64,000 nucleotides of DNA from Escarpia spicata. Taxonomy: Eukaryota > Annelida > Polychaeta > Sabellida > Siboglinidae. The DNA is taken from assembly GCA_963995525.1 (NCBI GenBank), contig OZ023213.1, forward strand, positions 23,970,598-24,034,597, written 5' to 3'. Numbering within the stretch: position 1 is the stretch's first letter; the number at the start of each line of letters is the position of its first letter. Shown piece after piece: positions 37,090 to 48,810 of this stretch. The translations under genes were made by a program, and so were the position numbers. A model generated the notes under the pieces. The model was given only the letters and a program-made list of their open reading frames with translations, did no database searches and was not told where the DNA came from.

Positions 37090-38275
37090 GAATAGATATG
37101 CTTTCCTCCAAATATATATATATATATATATACCATGTTGATGCTTTAAAAAGCAGAACCCTGAGCTCGTTAGCAACATGAAATACACAAGTAGTTGTTG
37201 ATAAAGGTCATTTAATAATTGTAACAACAGGAATTGATTACATATCGATCGATGAGATTTATGCAGACATACTGAGCGAGATAATATCTCAAAACAATTA
37301 TTAAATGACAAGATTAGCAAAGGTGGGGCGGTAATTTTACCTCACACCACCATGACATAACAAACTATTCTAATACATACACTCTAAGTAACAATCGTCA
37401 CAAAATCACTACTAATGCATATGTATCATAAATGCATTTGATGAAAGGTGTATATACAATTGGACGCACTAAAACCTAAAACGCTATGGGAAATTTTAAA
37501 ACACAAGAAAAGCGTTAGCCATAATGTACCTTGTAAGGCTTGTAATTTTAAAAACAAATTGTTGTGTATAGAATTCTCAAGAACATACGCAGTAAACCTA
37601 TGACTACATACATGAACATTGTGAGAAGGAAAGCGTTAGCTCAGTACAGTTCAACAAGAGAACAATGGTGATAGAGAGGGGAGGATGGTGATATGAATTC
37701 GATCTTCCTTTGATCTCAACACAAAGGGAACGATTCACGACTACGAACCGTTCACGGAACGTTTACGTAACTAAAATTGTAGGATGTCATAGTAAACATG
37801 GGTGTAAAAGTCGAAAACTGTCATCCTGTTCCAACGGACACCACAGAAAAACCATAAAAGTGGTGTTGACAATATTTTAGGTCTAGATACTAGAACCTCT
37901 TTGCTTCCCAGAAAACATAATAAAAATTCGAATTGAGGAACTTCGAAATTTCTTTAAAAAATAATGCGTTGGTACATTTTTTGAAATTCTGGCCCATAAT
38001 GCATAACTATGAGGTGAATCAAACTAGATATGATATGTCAGTTGCTGAAGTCTCAATCATAGACTTGGGAGTAACTAAAACGTCGCTTACCTAACTTGCC
38101 AAGAGAATACAACTTGGATTCCCTCAGTCTGAGTTACTTCGCTTATGATTCTCTTTCATGGACGGGACAAAAGGTAATGCTATATCCAGTCAAGTAGTAC
38201 GATTTCTACTCCCTCAAACCAACCCTGCCTATTGTGGATTCTCCTAATTCGTTCATTATTATATTTTTCTGTATA
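37090..38275. other. No gene; partly paralogous to 31.2-31.5 kb
   Basis: An (AT)n tract lies at 37112-37132. The right end (37990-38260) is a diverged copy of 31190-31500. Nothing else is recognised. Confidence 0.5.
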
Positions 38276-38293
38276 TATAGTTATACTACTAAT

Positions 38294-38568
38294 AATAATA
38301 ATAAGGTTGAATTGCGCCTAAATCCTTGGGAACTAAGCTCAGAGGCGCACCAAGACAAAAGGATTGGTCAATCTCAAAATCCAAGCAGTATTCCAGTTGT
38401 CAACAGATGGGTCAAGGCACGAGGGAGCTATGATGGATAAGCAAGGTTGTAAAGATAATTTGTTAAATGACGACGGAAATTTGTGATATTTTCAACTGAT
38501 CTAACACTAAGTCCCTCTTAGTCCAAAGAGTTGGTGCAGCAACAGAAAAAGCCCTAGTTCCTAGCTGA
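38294..38568 (-). mobile_element. LINE 3' end (CR1/L2 group) with (TTA)n tail
   Basis: The minus strand reads [14 protein letters not shown], the same C-terminal block as the LINE at 17.5 kb. It is followed by a decayed 3' UTR and a TTATTATTATTA tail at 38294-38310. Confidence 0.7.
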
Positions 38569-38744
38569 GTGTTGTTTAGGCATCCTTACGCAGGACAGAG
38601 GAAGGACGAAAACGTGGAAACGGTGGAGAAGGAAACTAAAGAACAAGTAGCGTGACATGCTGTCACAAGGCGGGCGACAGACCCACAGCAGTGACGCCCT
38701 CTTACGGAAATCTTAAGGGGTACTTAAGGGCACCATGAAGTTTC

Positions 38745-38995
38745 ATTGAGTGAGTGGGTGGGTTAGTGCGTGAGTGAGTGAGTGAGTGAGTGGGTGGGTG
38801 GGTGGGTGGGTGGGTGGGTGTTTGGGTGTTTGGGTGGGTGGGTGGCTGGGTGAGTGAGTGAGTGAGTGAGTGAGTGAGTGAGTGAGTGAGTGAGTGAGTG
38901 AGTGAGTGAGTGAGTGAGTGAGTGAGTGAGTGAGTGAGTGAGTGAGTGAGTGAGTGAACGAGTTAGTATATGAATGCGTGCATGAGTGAGTGAGT
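38745..38995 (+). repeat. (GTGA)n array, downstream of TIL unit 3
   Basis: GTGA/GGTG tetranucleotides, about 250 bp. The GGTG block lies at the left, as in the larger arrays. Confidence 0.95.
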
Positions 38996-39721
38996 CCTGG
39001 TGATTATCAAAGTGTATGAACTTTGTTTCTAAATGTATGTTTTGAATTAACCTTTCATGCATTCATGATATATATATATATAATCATGTTGCTTATGTAG
39101 GTCCAACGCGCAGTATTTTATTCAACTCATTGACACGAAATCAATTATCGTTTCTTTGTTTGACACTCTTTAATTGTTAATAAAAATCGAACCACAGCAA
39201 ACCTATTTCGTGTTTTTAGGAACATTGAACCATGGTCCCCTATTGGATTTTTATATTATATTTTCCTGCATTACCTCTTGATCCAATACAATAATTGAAC
39301 AATTTATAGACGACCAAGCTTGGCACTTTCACTTCCTATTTTTTGAAATTATTGTTACCCGGAACCCACTACAGCTACATATATATATAGGAAATATCAT
39401 GTTTATGCCTACCACTACGCGTCGATACAAATAAAAACAACACATTCTCAATTCACTGGTTATTTTTAATGTATTATCGTTGCACAATGAAGTTCTCTGT
39501 ACAGACGTACATTGAGTCGGTGACATTCCTGTTAGCTTGGATAACAACATGTATACAAATCAGTTACTGATTACGGTAACAACTGTCGTATGATTCTAAG
39601 AAATATACCTTCGTCAACCCCACGCCAAATGGTTGTGTCGTCAGACCACAAAAGGACGGACCATCAGGGATAATGACGGAAGTCTTCGATTTTCTTCAAG
39701 TGCTTCGACTATACTGACTCA

Positions 39722-41690
39722 TTAGACCGGTCGCGGCCACAGATTAAGCTCCTCACACTTGCTCTGGTTGAGGCAGCTGTTGCCTTGTTGGTAGGGTCTG
39801 AAGCGAGGACATTGGCATCTCGCGACACACTTGAAGCTGCAGTTGTTGACTGGCTTACGGCAAGTGCGAGTGCACTTGCGTCCACACGTCGTCCACACGA
39901 ACTCACCAGGACACACTGCAAACACGACTCGACAACTTGTAGACGACAGAGGCGTGTGGGAGATGTGTGTGGAATATAACATGCAAATAATGACTGTGTG
40001 TGTTTTTGTGAGCGTGTGTACGAGTGTATGTTATGGTATTGTGATGACGATAACAGTTTGTCCATACATTTATATTACTTGGTTGGATTATTCATTCAAA
40101 GTCTGATGCAGACACCAACGAGTTTTGTACCAAACATGTAGCGGAATGAGGTACCACCAAAATGTTAAGCTAAAAATGATCGTGCTGTTTTAAACCGATC
40201 ATGTTTGTTATTCGTTTATTAATATGCACTAATATCATGTTTTTGTTATACTGTCATATGTCGAAAGTATGCTGCCCGCCAGTTTGCTTTTATAATTCGT
40301 GAAGCATTGTTCGCAATAGTTGTTAAACCATGCCGAAGTACGAATGACAGTGAATTGACATCGCAAAAGTAGGCAATATATATGCAAATCGGATCTACGA
40401 ATAAAATACGTTTCAACTGTTTTTGTTCATTTGTGCTCCGCATTTTTTCATGATACAATCTATACACACTGTCTGTGGTATTGCGGTAAACACGAATACG
40501 TATTCGAACTTACGACATCCCGTTCGGTTTCTCCAGTTGCGTTTGAAGAGTTTCCCACAGTCATTAGCAAAGGCTTCCACGCTCTCGCAAGCAAGTTTCC
40601 TCGCCAGCTTGGTGTTGCTCTGTTAAAGCAAAATAAATAAAGTTATTAGTATCAGTATCAACGTATCAATACGCTAACGAAGGACGGCAGTCAGACAATA
40701 TCACCTCTCAGAGTCCTCTCGCCTCTTTCAATGTCTGTGGACCATGGGCCTGAAGCACTCTCCAGAGAGAGCCACTATTGATTAATTTATGGGCAATTGT
40801 TGATACTAATACAACAATAAAAAAATGATATGCATTAATAGCAATAACAAATCCACAAAGTATTCGCTGTGACCAGAACATCAGTGGTTCGCGGGGATTT
40901 TTTGTAGCGGACGATGAGTGTTATTAAAAAAAATGTAGCATTTTGTTACATTTTAAATACATGTAGGTACACCTGTAATATTTCACTAAACAAAGAAGTC
41001 ATTAAGTCGTTATTTGGAAATAGATACCAGGTTTCGAAAGACACTGGAAGGTAGACTACCTCCGAAACGTGTCCCCACCCACCACTGGAAATGCTTACAG
41101 TAACTGAATTGGGAGAGATTGGTCAAGAGAGGACAGAACAGAAGAAGATGACAGAAGTAAAAGGGAAACCAATAAAAGAGCAATGGTGAACAAATACACG
41201 CACACACATATACATGCGCACAGACACCCACAAACGCACACGAGACGCACACACACATGCATGCACGCGTACACAAACACGCACACGCATGTATACACAC
41301 ATCGTAAGTTCACCTAACCTAGTTTGCACAAGTATCAAACATGCAGCTGTTGTACAAATTCTGTGCAGCTGTTCTCTGCGGGGCTGAACAAGATACGTGG
41401 TTCACCAAATACATTAATTACTTTTTGTTGATAAATTAACGTAAGATCTCCTCTTTAACACATCCACTGTTTATCTGTGTCAAATACCTCCAGGCTCATT
41501 TTGAATGATACTCCAATGTAAAAATTACACGCATTTCTGTTTTATGACAACAGTGAATAAATTATTAGCCAACGATGTAGAAATCTCTCATTATACGTGA
41601 CAGACGCAAATGTATCCAAAGCATGCCTTCTTTACAAGACACTGGGCAAATGGGCCCCTCTTGTTCTTAAGGGCTCCGCAGTACTTGAGA
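39722..41690 (-). pseudogene. C8-TIL family unit 3: 3' end of a VWD-type gene, broken
   Basis: Four exons in the same order, phases and sizes as unit 4: 41690-41627 (64 nt), 41375-41319 (57 nt), 40619-40514 (106 nt), 39915-39722 (TIL to stop). All seven C8 and ten TIL cysteines are kept. Two defects: the last codon of exon 2 is TAG (41319-41321) where unit 4 has CAG, and exon 1 ends AAG|GCATGC where unit 4 has AAG|GTAAGT. Exon 4 starts CPGEFVWTTCGRKCTRTC and ends LNLWPRPV stop. C8-TIL modules follow VWD domains in large secreted proteins (mucin, zonadhesin, tectorin types). The upstream VWD part is not seen; a decayed RT lies there. Coding frames are otherwise fresh, so loss is probably recent. 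Confidence 0.75.
40640..41290. other. Intron of TIL unit 3
   Basis: Intron between exons 2 and 3 of the broken unit. It includes a CA-rich stretch at 41196-41300. The minus-strand frames there are low-complexity. Confidence 0.5.
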
Positions 41691-41819
41691 CTGTTGAATT
41701 GTGTATTGTATGTGTTTCTGCGCGTGTGTTTGTGTGTGTGTGTTTGGATGTGTGCGCGCATGCTTATGTCATGTGCAAAAGAAGAAAGAAAGAAACAAAG
41801 AAAGAGGACAAAGGTGATA

Positions 41820-42965
41820 AACCAAGCAGAACAGAAATCAGGAACGTTATGAAGAAACTGAAGAACGAAAAAGCAGCAGGGCCGGATTAAATACCAGCAG
41901 AGGCAATAAAGGCATATATTAACACATCCACGGAAATACTGCACAGCCTCTTCGAGAAAGTCTGGGAAGACGAAAGAGTTCCAGAGGAATGGAGAAAGGG
42001 ATTCCTAGTCAAGCTCCCCATGAAAGGAGATATCCGATAATGTAAGAACTATGGAGGAATAATGTTACTATCAGTCCCGGGAAAAGTGCTGAGCAGAGTG
42101 ATGTTAGATAATATATAGCTACTATGCGCATCATATTAGAACATTCGTTGGAATGAAACTCACCACTATATATCAATTTCATTGACTATGGGAAAGCATT
42201 TGACAGTATGGACAGACAAACACTGTGGAATCTGGTGAGACATTATGGCATTCTAGAAAAGGTTATCTCCGTGATGCAGAGCATCTATCAAGAAATGTCT
42301 TGTCATGTGGTGCATGGAGGGAGACTATCAGATAGTTTCGAAGTTAACACAGGGGTTCGGCAGGGATGCCTGTTGTCGCCTTTCCTGTTCATCCTCGTGA
42401 TCGACTGGATTATAAGGACCACCACGGACGGGAGACGAAATGGCATACAGTGGACACCTTGGACTTAGCTGGAGGACTTCGTTGATGACCTGGCACTACT
42501 ACCACACACACACACACAAACAGATGCAGGAAAAAATTACATTTTAAAATCAATATCAGCAAAGGCAGGTCTGAAGATAAACAGATGCAAAACCAAGATC
42601 ATGAAAATACACAGTAGGAACGACTACCCAGTTATAGCAGGTGGAGAGCCCCTGTAGGGGGTGGATTTCATTTATATACTTAGGGAGCGTGAAAAACAAA
42701 CAAGGTGGTATAAAGGCAGATGTCGCAGCAAGAGTGGGCAAGGCGCGGACAGCATTCCTGATACTAAAAAACATCTGGAATTCCACCAAAATAAAAAATA
42801 CAACAAACATCAGATTTTAACTCCAGTGTAAAATCAATATTGTTGTATGGCTCTGAAACATGGAGAATGACAAAAAGAATAGTAGACTTTCCTTAACCGA
42901 TGTCTGCGAATAATTCTACGCATAAAATGGCAAGAAAAAATCAGAAACGAGGAGCTATGGGAAAG
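41820..42965 (+). pseudogene. Decayed non-LTR reverse transcriptase
   Basis: Readable in two or three frames with several stops: MKKLKNEKAAGPD, PEEWRKGFLVKLP, then (after a deletion) FDSMDRQTLWNLVRHYG, GVRQGCLLSPFLFILVID, EDFVDDLALL (the RT YxDD site as FVDD at 42478-42489), and VLLYGSETWRMTKRI. The block between the PEEWRKG region and FDSMDR is shortened. It is an LINE RT of the type common in invertebrates; I do not assign a clade. It lies just upstream (minus sense) of TIL unit 3 exon 1. Confidence 0.8.
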
Positions 42966-45200
42966 GACTAGCCAAGTGTTAAAGCATAGACCATTTTATC
43001 GCAAAGGTATCCGATCACTTTTCGAATTTTCTAAATGTTAAAGCATAGGCAATTTTCACCCCATGTTAATGCATAGGCCATTTTTATCGCAAATGTATGC
43101 GACTGAATAAAATTAAATGTACCGATTATCATTTGAATATGTCACACACGAGATTGCTTGACCCGGATCGAACCCTTATTTGTTTGACTATGACATGTCG
43201 AAAATGTGGTGTTATAATAAGGCGTAATGTATAACAAAAGGGTTATAAATTCAACGGAGACTGTTTTATCTGAAGTAATGCATACGAAATGTAGATTACA
43301 TATAGGACTATGTTATATCAGAGCCTATAGCCTCGTTTTCTCGAACAGAGTGACCATTTTGGAATTATACCTTTGGTGGCTGTTACAAAACCCGTACTCG
43401 AGACGTGTCTGAACATGTTTGCTTGTTGCGACCACGCGCACCCTGTATGACGTCATCAAATCGCTATGCGCAGTAATTTTGTACACGAAGTGAGTTGTTC
43501 AAGCAGATAGTGCTTTGGTTAGACCTTGTATTGAACTTGCGCGTATGTAATGTAATCCCTTCATGTGACGTCAATTAAATAAGTAATTGCGCATGCGCAA
43601 TAGTGGCTATTCTTATATGTCGTAGGTTGTCGACCATTTGATTAGGTGTAGGCCGCTCCTAGTCTATACATTTACAACTTTAACATAGGTCCAAACCCGA
43701 TAAAGCATAGCCATAGGCTAGCATAGTCATAGAGGCTAAAGGCTATCTGGCCTACAGTGCATAACCACGGACAAACAACTTACAAACACTGACAAACAAC
43801 TTACAAACACTGATACACAACTCAAAAATACTGACATACTATACCGAGTGAAAAATTTCACTGTTAACCGGTATAAACTGGTATAAATCAAGCCTCAAGG
43901 TTCTGTGTATTTGTCCCGTGTTAAGGCATAGGGGATTATACGAACTTATCTGTTAAAACAGTCAAACTACCAGCTATATGTGTAATATTTTGGTCAAACT
44001 GTTTGTCATGTAACAGTATTTGTCATAAGAGATTTGTACTTACCAACGGTCACAGTTGATAGCCTGCATACAAACTGGTACCAAACTGGTGTCAAACTGT
44101 TTTGAAGAGGTATTCCTTGTTCAAGTCTCATCTACATGTATGTCTCATCTGTCCCTAGAGACCAACAATACTGGTTCAGCATTTTATCATGCTGGTGTTC
44201 TTAACCTATACGTGTGTACGTATGTACGTATGTATATAATTGCGTTCAACATCATTATTAAATAAATAAACACGCTATGTATGTGCGATGCACAATGTCG
44301 ACTCGAACGATCGCCTTGACGCCAAAGATCATATATCAATACAAGACGGCGCAGTGCTCGCTATCGACATTGTTCGAGGAAAGTGAAGCGTTATGTTAGA
44401 ACAGTACATACACATAATATCCTCCCAGATAAGATGTACCAGTATCTATATAGTTTACCGTATTAAGGGTCAAGTGTACAAATGTCCATTAGATCGTTTT
44501 TATCTTTTTTCGTACTATAGTATTTAAATTCGTGCTTCTTCTGTAAAACCTTCCAAACTAGCTTCGGTCGTAAAACAACTAACCTGGCATGGGTAACCGA
44601 AAATGAACTCATAGATTCATACATAGATACATACATAGAGACATACATAGATACATACACGTGGTACGAAACACATAACGCCCACATGAACTCAGACCAA
44701 CTAGATGGTGAAAGACTGTTTGAGTGTTTTGTTAGACGCAGGTGTGAAGCTATCCGACGTGACAGTCGAACAGTTGTGTAATATAAATACTTGGTTGCAA
44801 GAATCCGTTTAGAAACAGTGGCGAAACACTATGAAACATATGGTTCTGACAGTAATGGAGGGTGACCTGTAAAGAACTTTCTTTTGTCTTGTACACGATT
44901 AAACTTTGCAAGACTCTGTATCAATGTCTAGTCTCTGGTGCTTGTAGTTATGGAGCGTGACATGTAAATACGTTTGTGTTGTTCACGAATAAACTGTGAA
45001 AACCTCATCTTGTGTCTTTTTCATAGTGTAATGCAAAGCATTCGTTGGGATCTTACTAACAGCCTTACACTTCACAACTAAAGAAACTATCCGTATTATC
45101 AACAGCAAGGATACCAAGGGCAGTGATCATAGAGACAGGTATAGAGACATACATATGCATATATACATACATTTTGGACTTCGTACCCTGTATGACATCA
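42966..45200. other. No gene; short dispersed repeats
   Basis: GTTAA(A/T/G)GCATAG recurs at about 42978, 43037, 43066 and 43920. CAAACAACTTACAAACACTGA is repeated in tandem at 43772-43812. A CATACATAGATA microsatellite lies at 44618-44660. Two diverged copies of a roughly 95-bp block with GTGACATGTAAA/GTGACCTGTAAA lie at 44855-45015. Confidence 0.5.
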
Positions 45201-45224
45201 TTAAACTGCTACGCCCAGTAACAA

Positions 45225-46285
45225 GAGACGAAACTAGGGACGAGACAAGAGACGAGACAAGAACAAACGAAATAAGAGATATGTCACGAAACTTCGGATG
45301 ACATATCACACGAGACTACGGATGTCACATCACACAAGATTACGGATGACACATCACACGTTATGTCACGAGACTACGGATGTCACATCATACGAGACTT
45401 CGGATGACACATCACACGAGAGTACCGACGAGACAAGAGACGAGACTATGACCGAGATATGTCACGTGACTAGGGATGACACATCACACGAGACTTCGGA
45501 TGACACATCACACGAGAGTACCGACGAGACAAGAGACGAGACTATGACCGAAATATGTCACGAGACTACGGATGACACATCACACGAGACTACGCATGAC
45601 ACATCACATGAGAGTACGGACGAGACAAGAGACGAGACTATGACCGAGATATGTCACGAGACTACGGACGTCACATCACACGAGACTACGGATGACACAT
45701 CACACGAGAGTACCGACGAGACAAGAGACGAGACTATGGCCGAGATACGTCACGAGACTACGGATGACACATCACAGGTGAATACGGACGAGACAAGAGA
45801 TATGCCACGAGAATACAGATGACACATCACACGAGACTACGGATGACACATCACACGTGAATACGGACGAGACAAGAGATATGCCACGAGACTACGGATG
45901 ACACATCACACGAGACTACGGATGACACCTCACACGAGAGTACTGATGAGACAAGAGGCGAGACTATGACCGAGATATGTCACGAGACTACGGATGACAC
46001 ATCACACGAGACTACGGATGACACATCACATGAGAGTACGGACGAGACAAGAGACGAGACTATGACCGAGATATGTCACGAGACTACGGATGACACATCA
46101 CACGAGACCACGGATGACATATCACATGAGAGTACGGACGAGACTATGACAGAGATATGTCACGAGACTACGGATGACACATCACACGAGACCACGGATG
46201 ACACAACTCATGAGAGTACGGACGAGACAAGAGACGAGACTATGGACGAGATACGCCACGAGACTACGGATGGTACATCAGAATA
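45225..46285 (+). repeat. 96-bp higher-order satellite
   Basis: Basic 24-bp units (CACGAGACTACGGATGACAC plus ATCA) alternate with a segment carrying GAGACAAGAGACGAGACTAT. The full period of 96 bp is 32 codons, so + frames stay open (45298-45822 and 45966-46286) and read HETTDDTS and ESTDETRDETMTEIC over and over. There is no signal peptide or unique flanking domain, so I treat it as satellite, not a gene. Confidence 0.85.
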
Positions 46286-46650
46286 GACGTGTTATCGCGC
46301 TTTTTTCAGGAAATTCGAGGGGTTATCGCGTCAAATCCCTCCTTTTTCAGGAAATTCGAGGGGTTATCGCGTCAAATCCCTCCTTTTTCAGGAAATTCGA
46401 GGGGTTATCGTGTCAAATCCCTCCTTTTTCAGGAAATCCTTCCTTTTTCAGGAAAATAGACGTGTTATCCCATCAAATCCTTCCCTTTTAAGGAAAATAG
46501 ACGGGTTATCGCGTCAAATCCCTCCTTTTTCAGGAAATTCGAGGGGTTATTGCGTCAAATCCCTCCTTTTTCAGGAAATCCCTCCTTTTTCAGGAAAACA
46601 GACGTGTTATCGCGTCAAATCCCTCCTTTTTCAGAAAAATAGACGTGTTA
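46286..46650 (+). repeat. 41-bp satellite with shorter variants
   Basis: Unit AATTCGAGGGGTTATCGCGT then CAAATCCCTCCTTTTTCAGGA; 41-bp spacing measured between 46311 and 46352. Later copies are shortened or use ATAGACGTG in place of TTCGAGGG. Confidence 0.85.
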
Positions 46651-46840
<190 letters not shown>

Positions 46841-47067
46841 CAGTGTCCTCAGTCGACAAACGCTACATTGCCGAAATCACTTATCCTGTTAAAGCAGTAC
46901 ATTAACATCTCTGTACTGAATCTACAGGAACAGTATACAAGAGATATTATATGTGGAAATAAAATCGTGTTGATGCTATGGATGAGTGTGTTTGTTTTTT
47001 CGTTTTCATAGTCACGTGACTTCCCTTAACACAAAAACTGTACACGTTCATGAGATAGGCGACATCC

Positions 47068-47905
47068 GACACTACTCAACGGACACCAATGTAATTAGTC
47101 AGATTATTGCCATCTACCGTCCACGATAGGTCTCTATTCGTTGACACACTTCCGGGAATACCCGAAGCATAGAGGCCGCCATGACAGTCAAGTAACATCC
47201 GGTGTGACGTCACTTCCGACGTACCATCCCTAGTAGAGGTTGCCATAGCAAGCGAATTTGAAAACTGCTATGATCGAAAACGACTATGTCAATAACATGT
47301 AAGGACAACCACCTGACAGGACTTCATTCAAAGAGGTGACCATCATGGTTCCCGACGTCACTCAACGGACACCAATATAATTAGTCAGAGTATCGCCATC
47401 TACCGACCATGATAGATCTCTATTCGTTGACACAATTTCGGGAATACCCGAAGCATAGAGGCTGCCATGACAGTCAAGTAACATCCGGTGCAACATCACT
47501 TCCGACGTACCATCCCTAGTAGAGGCTGCCATAGCAAGCGAATTTGAAAACTGCTATGGTCGAAAACGACTATGTCAATAACATGTAAGGACAACCACCT
47601 GACAAGACTTCATTCAAAGAGGTGACCATCATGGTTCCCGACGCCATTCAACGGACACCAATGTAATTAGTCAGAGTATCGCCATCTACCGACCATGATA
47701 GATCTCTATTCGTTGACATACTTCCGGGAATATCGGAAGTATAGAGTCCGCCATGACAGGTCGCCATGTCATTCAAGTAACTTCCGGTACGACGTCACTT
47801 CCGACGTAGCGTCCCTAGTAGAGGCTGCCATGACAGTCAAGTAACTTCCGGTACGACGTCACTTCCGGCGTAACGCCCCCTAGTGGATAATCGGAGTACT
47901 ACGTC
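47068..47905 (+). repeat. 286-bp satellite, about 3 copies
   Basis: TCAACGGACACCAAT recurs at 47076, 47362 and 47648, a constant 286-bp spacing. The third copy diverges at its end. Copies carry CTTCCGG and GACGTCACTTCCG sites. Confidence 0.92.
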
Positions 47906-47959
47906 ACATGGTAACGCCATCTAGCGGGTAAAAATATCTAATTAGGTTAGATAGAGGAA

Positions 47960-48085
47960 AAAAGTTGGGATTAACCTCGCGAAAATTTAAACAACCACCA
48001 AAGTAAAAAAAAAAATTGAAATTTTTTTGTTTTTGTTCCACAGGGACAAAAACATTACATTTTCGCGAGGTTAACCCCAACTTTT
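47960..48085. repeat. 27-bp inverted repeat, possible MITE or stem-loop
   Basis: Arms 47960-47986 and 48059-48085 are reverse complements with one mismatch (core TTAACCTCGCGAAAAT). The spacer is A/T-rich with poly-A and poly-T runs that could extend pairing. The right arm overlaps the start of the recombinase ORF and sits just before a possible splice acceptor (TTTTTAACAG at 48082-48091). Confidence 0.75.
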
Positions 48086-48699
48086 TAACAGGGGCACAAA
48101 ACCTTGGAACGGTGTCTGATGTCAGATTGTCAGGGACACAGCCAATACTAGTTCGTCTAATTAGCGCACTGCCACATGTAGTTACGTCATATTATAATCG
48201 TACCATGTTAACAGCTATGATGGTCCTCGCATTTAGGGCCTACTTACGGGTAGGGGAGATGCTCCCCCGTTCTAACAAAATGATGCAAGGTTGCCTGCAG
48301 CTCAGAGATATAGCTTTGAATGGGGATTTGATCACCATTTCTTTTCGACATTTTAAACACAGCAGTAGACATGGCCTTCAGTCATTGCAGGTAGATGGGC
48401 AGTGTATGATTGGTACTGCAATATATCCAGCTAAGTTGCTCAGAGAATTTATTGTGTTAAGAGGTACAGATAGGGCTTCACTATATGCAGATGGTTCTCC
48501 GATGCTGCGACGCGAGTTTGATATACTGTTGAAGCGGCTGCTCGAGTTTTGTGGTTTAAGTAGTAAGGTTTTCAAAGGGCATAGCTTTAGAATTGGGGCA
48601 GCAACATCAGCTGCATTAAGGGGCGAATCGGATGCTCAGATTAGAGCTGCAGGTAGATGGGCGTCAGATGCCTTTAGGAAGGATATTCGTATTTCATAA
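48016..48699 (+). pseudogene. Tyrosine recombinase of a DIRS/Ngaro- or Crypton-type element, catalytic Tyr replaced
   Basis: Tyrosine recombinases cut and rejoin DNA through a catalytic Tyr, helped by two Arg and His/Lys/Trp residues. In this 227-residue frame: Arg I is R78 in AYLRVGEM; the H-x-x-R box is H189/R192 in GHSFRIGAAT; the W box is W215 in AAGRWASDAF. The expected nucleophile (family GRW.S.AF..YIR) is Asp 223 (GAT at 48682-48684); one base separates it from TAT. The first about 25 residues come from the inverted-repeat region and do not look like protein, so real homology starts near 48092, perhaps at a spliced exon. The N-terminal SAM-like domain and any RT/RNase H ORF are absent. 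The ORF is followed by a 73-bp array and repeated segments. It is most likely a 5'-truncated, inactive YR element; a domesticated gene is less likely. Confidence 0.75.
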
Positions 48700-48810
48700 G
48701 AAACATAACTAATCTGGTTTATGGTTTCGGGAGATGTACCGGGGACTTTGACAGTGGCGGAGTGTCTAGGTATGTCGTCTGTGACATAAAGCAGGTTGGT
48801 ATATATATAT

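Noticed and set aside
45298..45822. A real acidic repeat protein gene
   Set aside because: Frame openness is explained by the 96-bp period; no signal, unique domain or splice site seen. Kept only as a low-priority finding.
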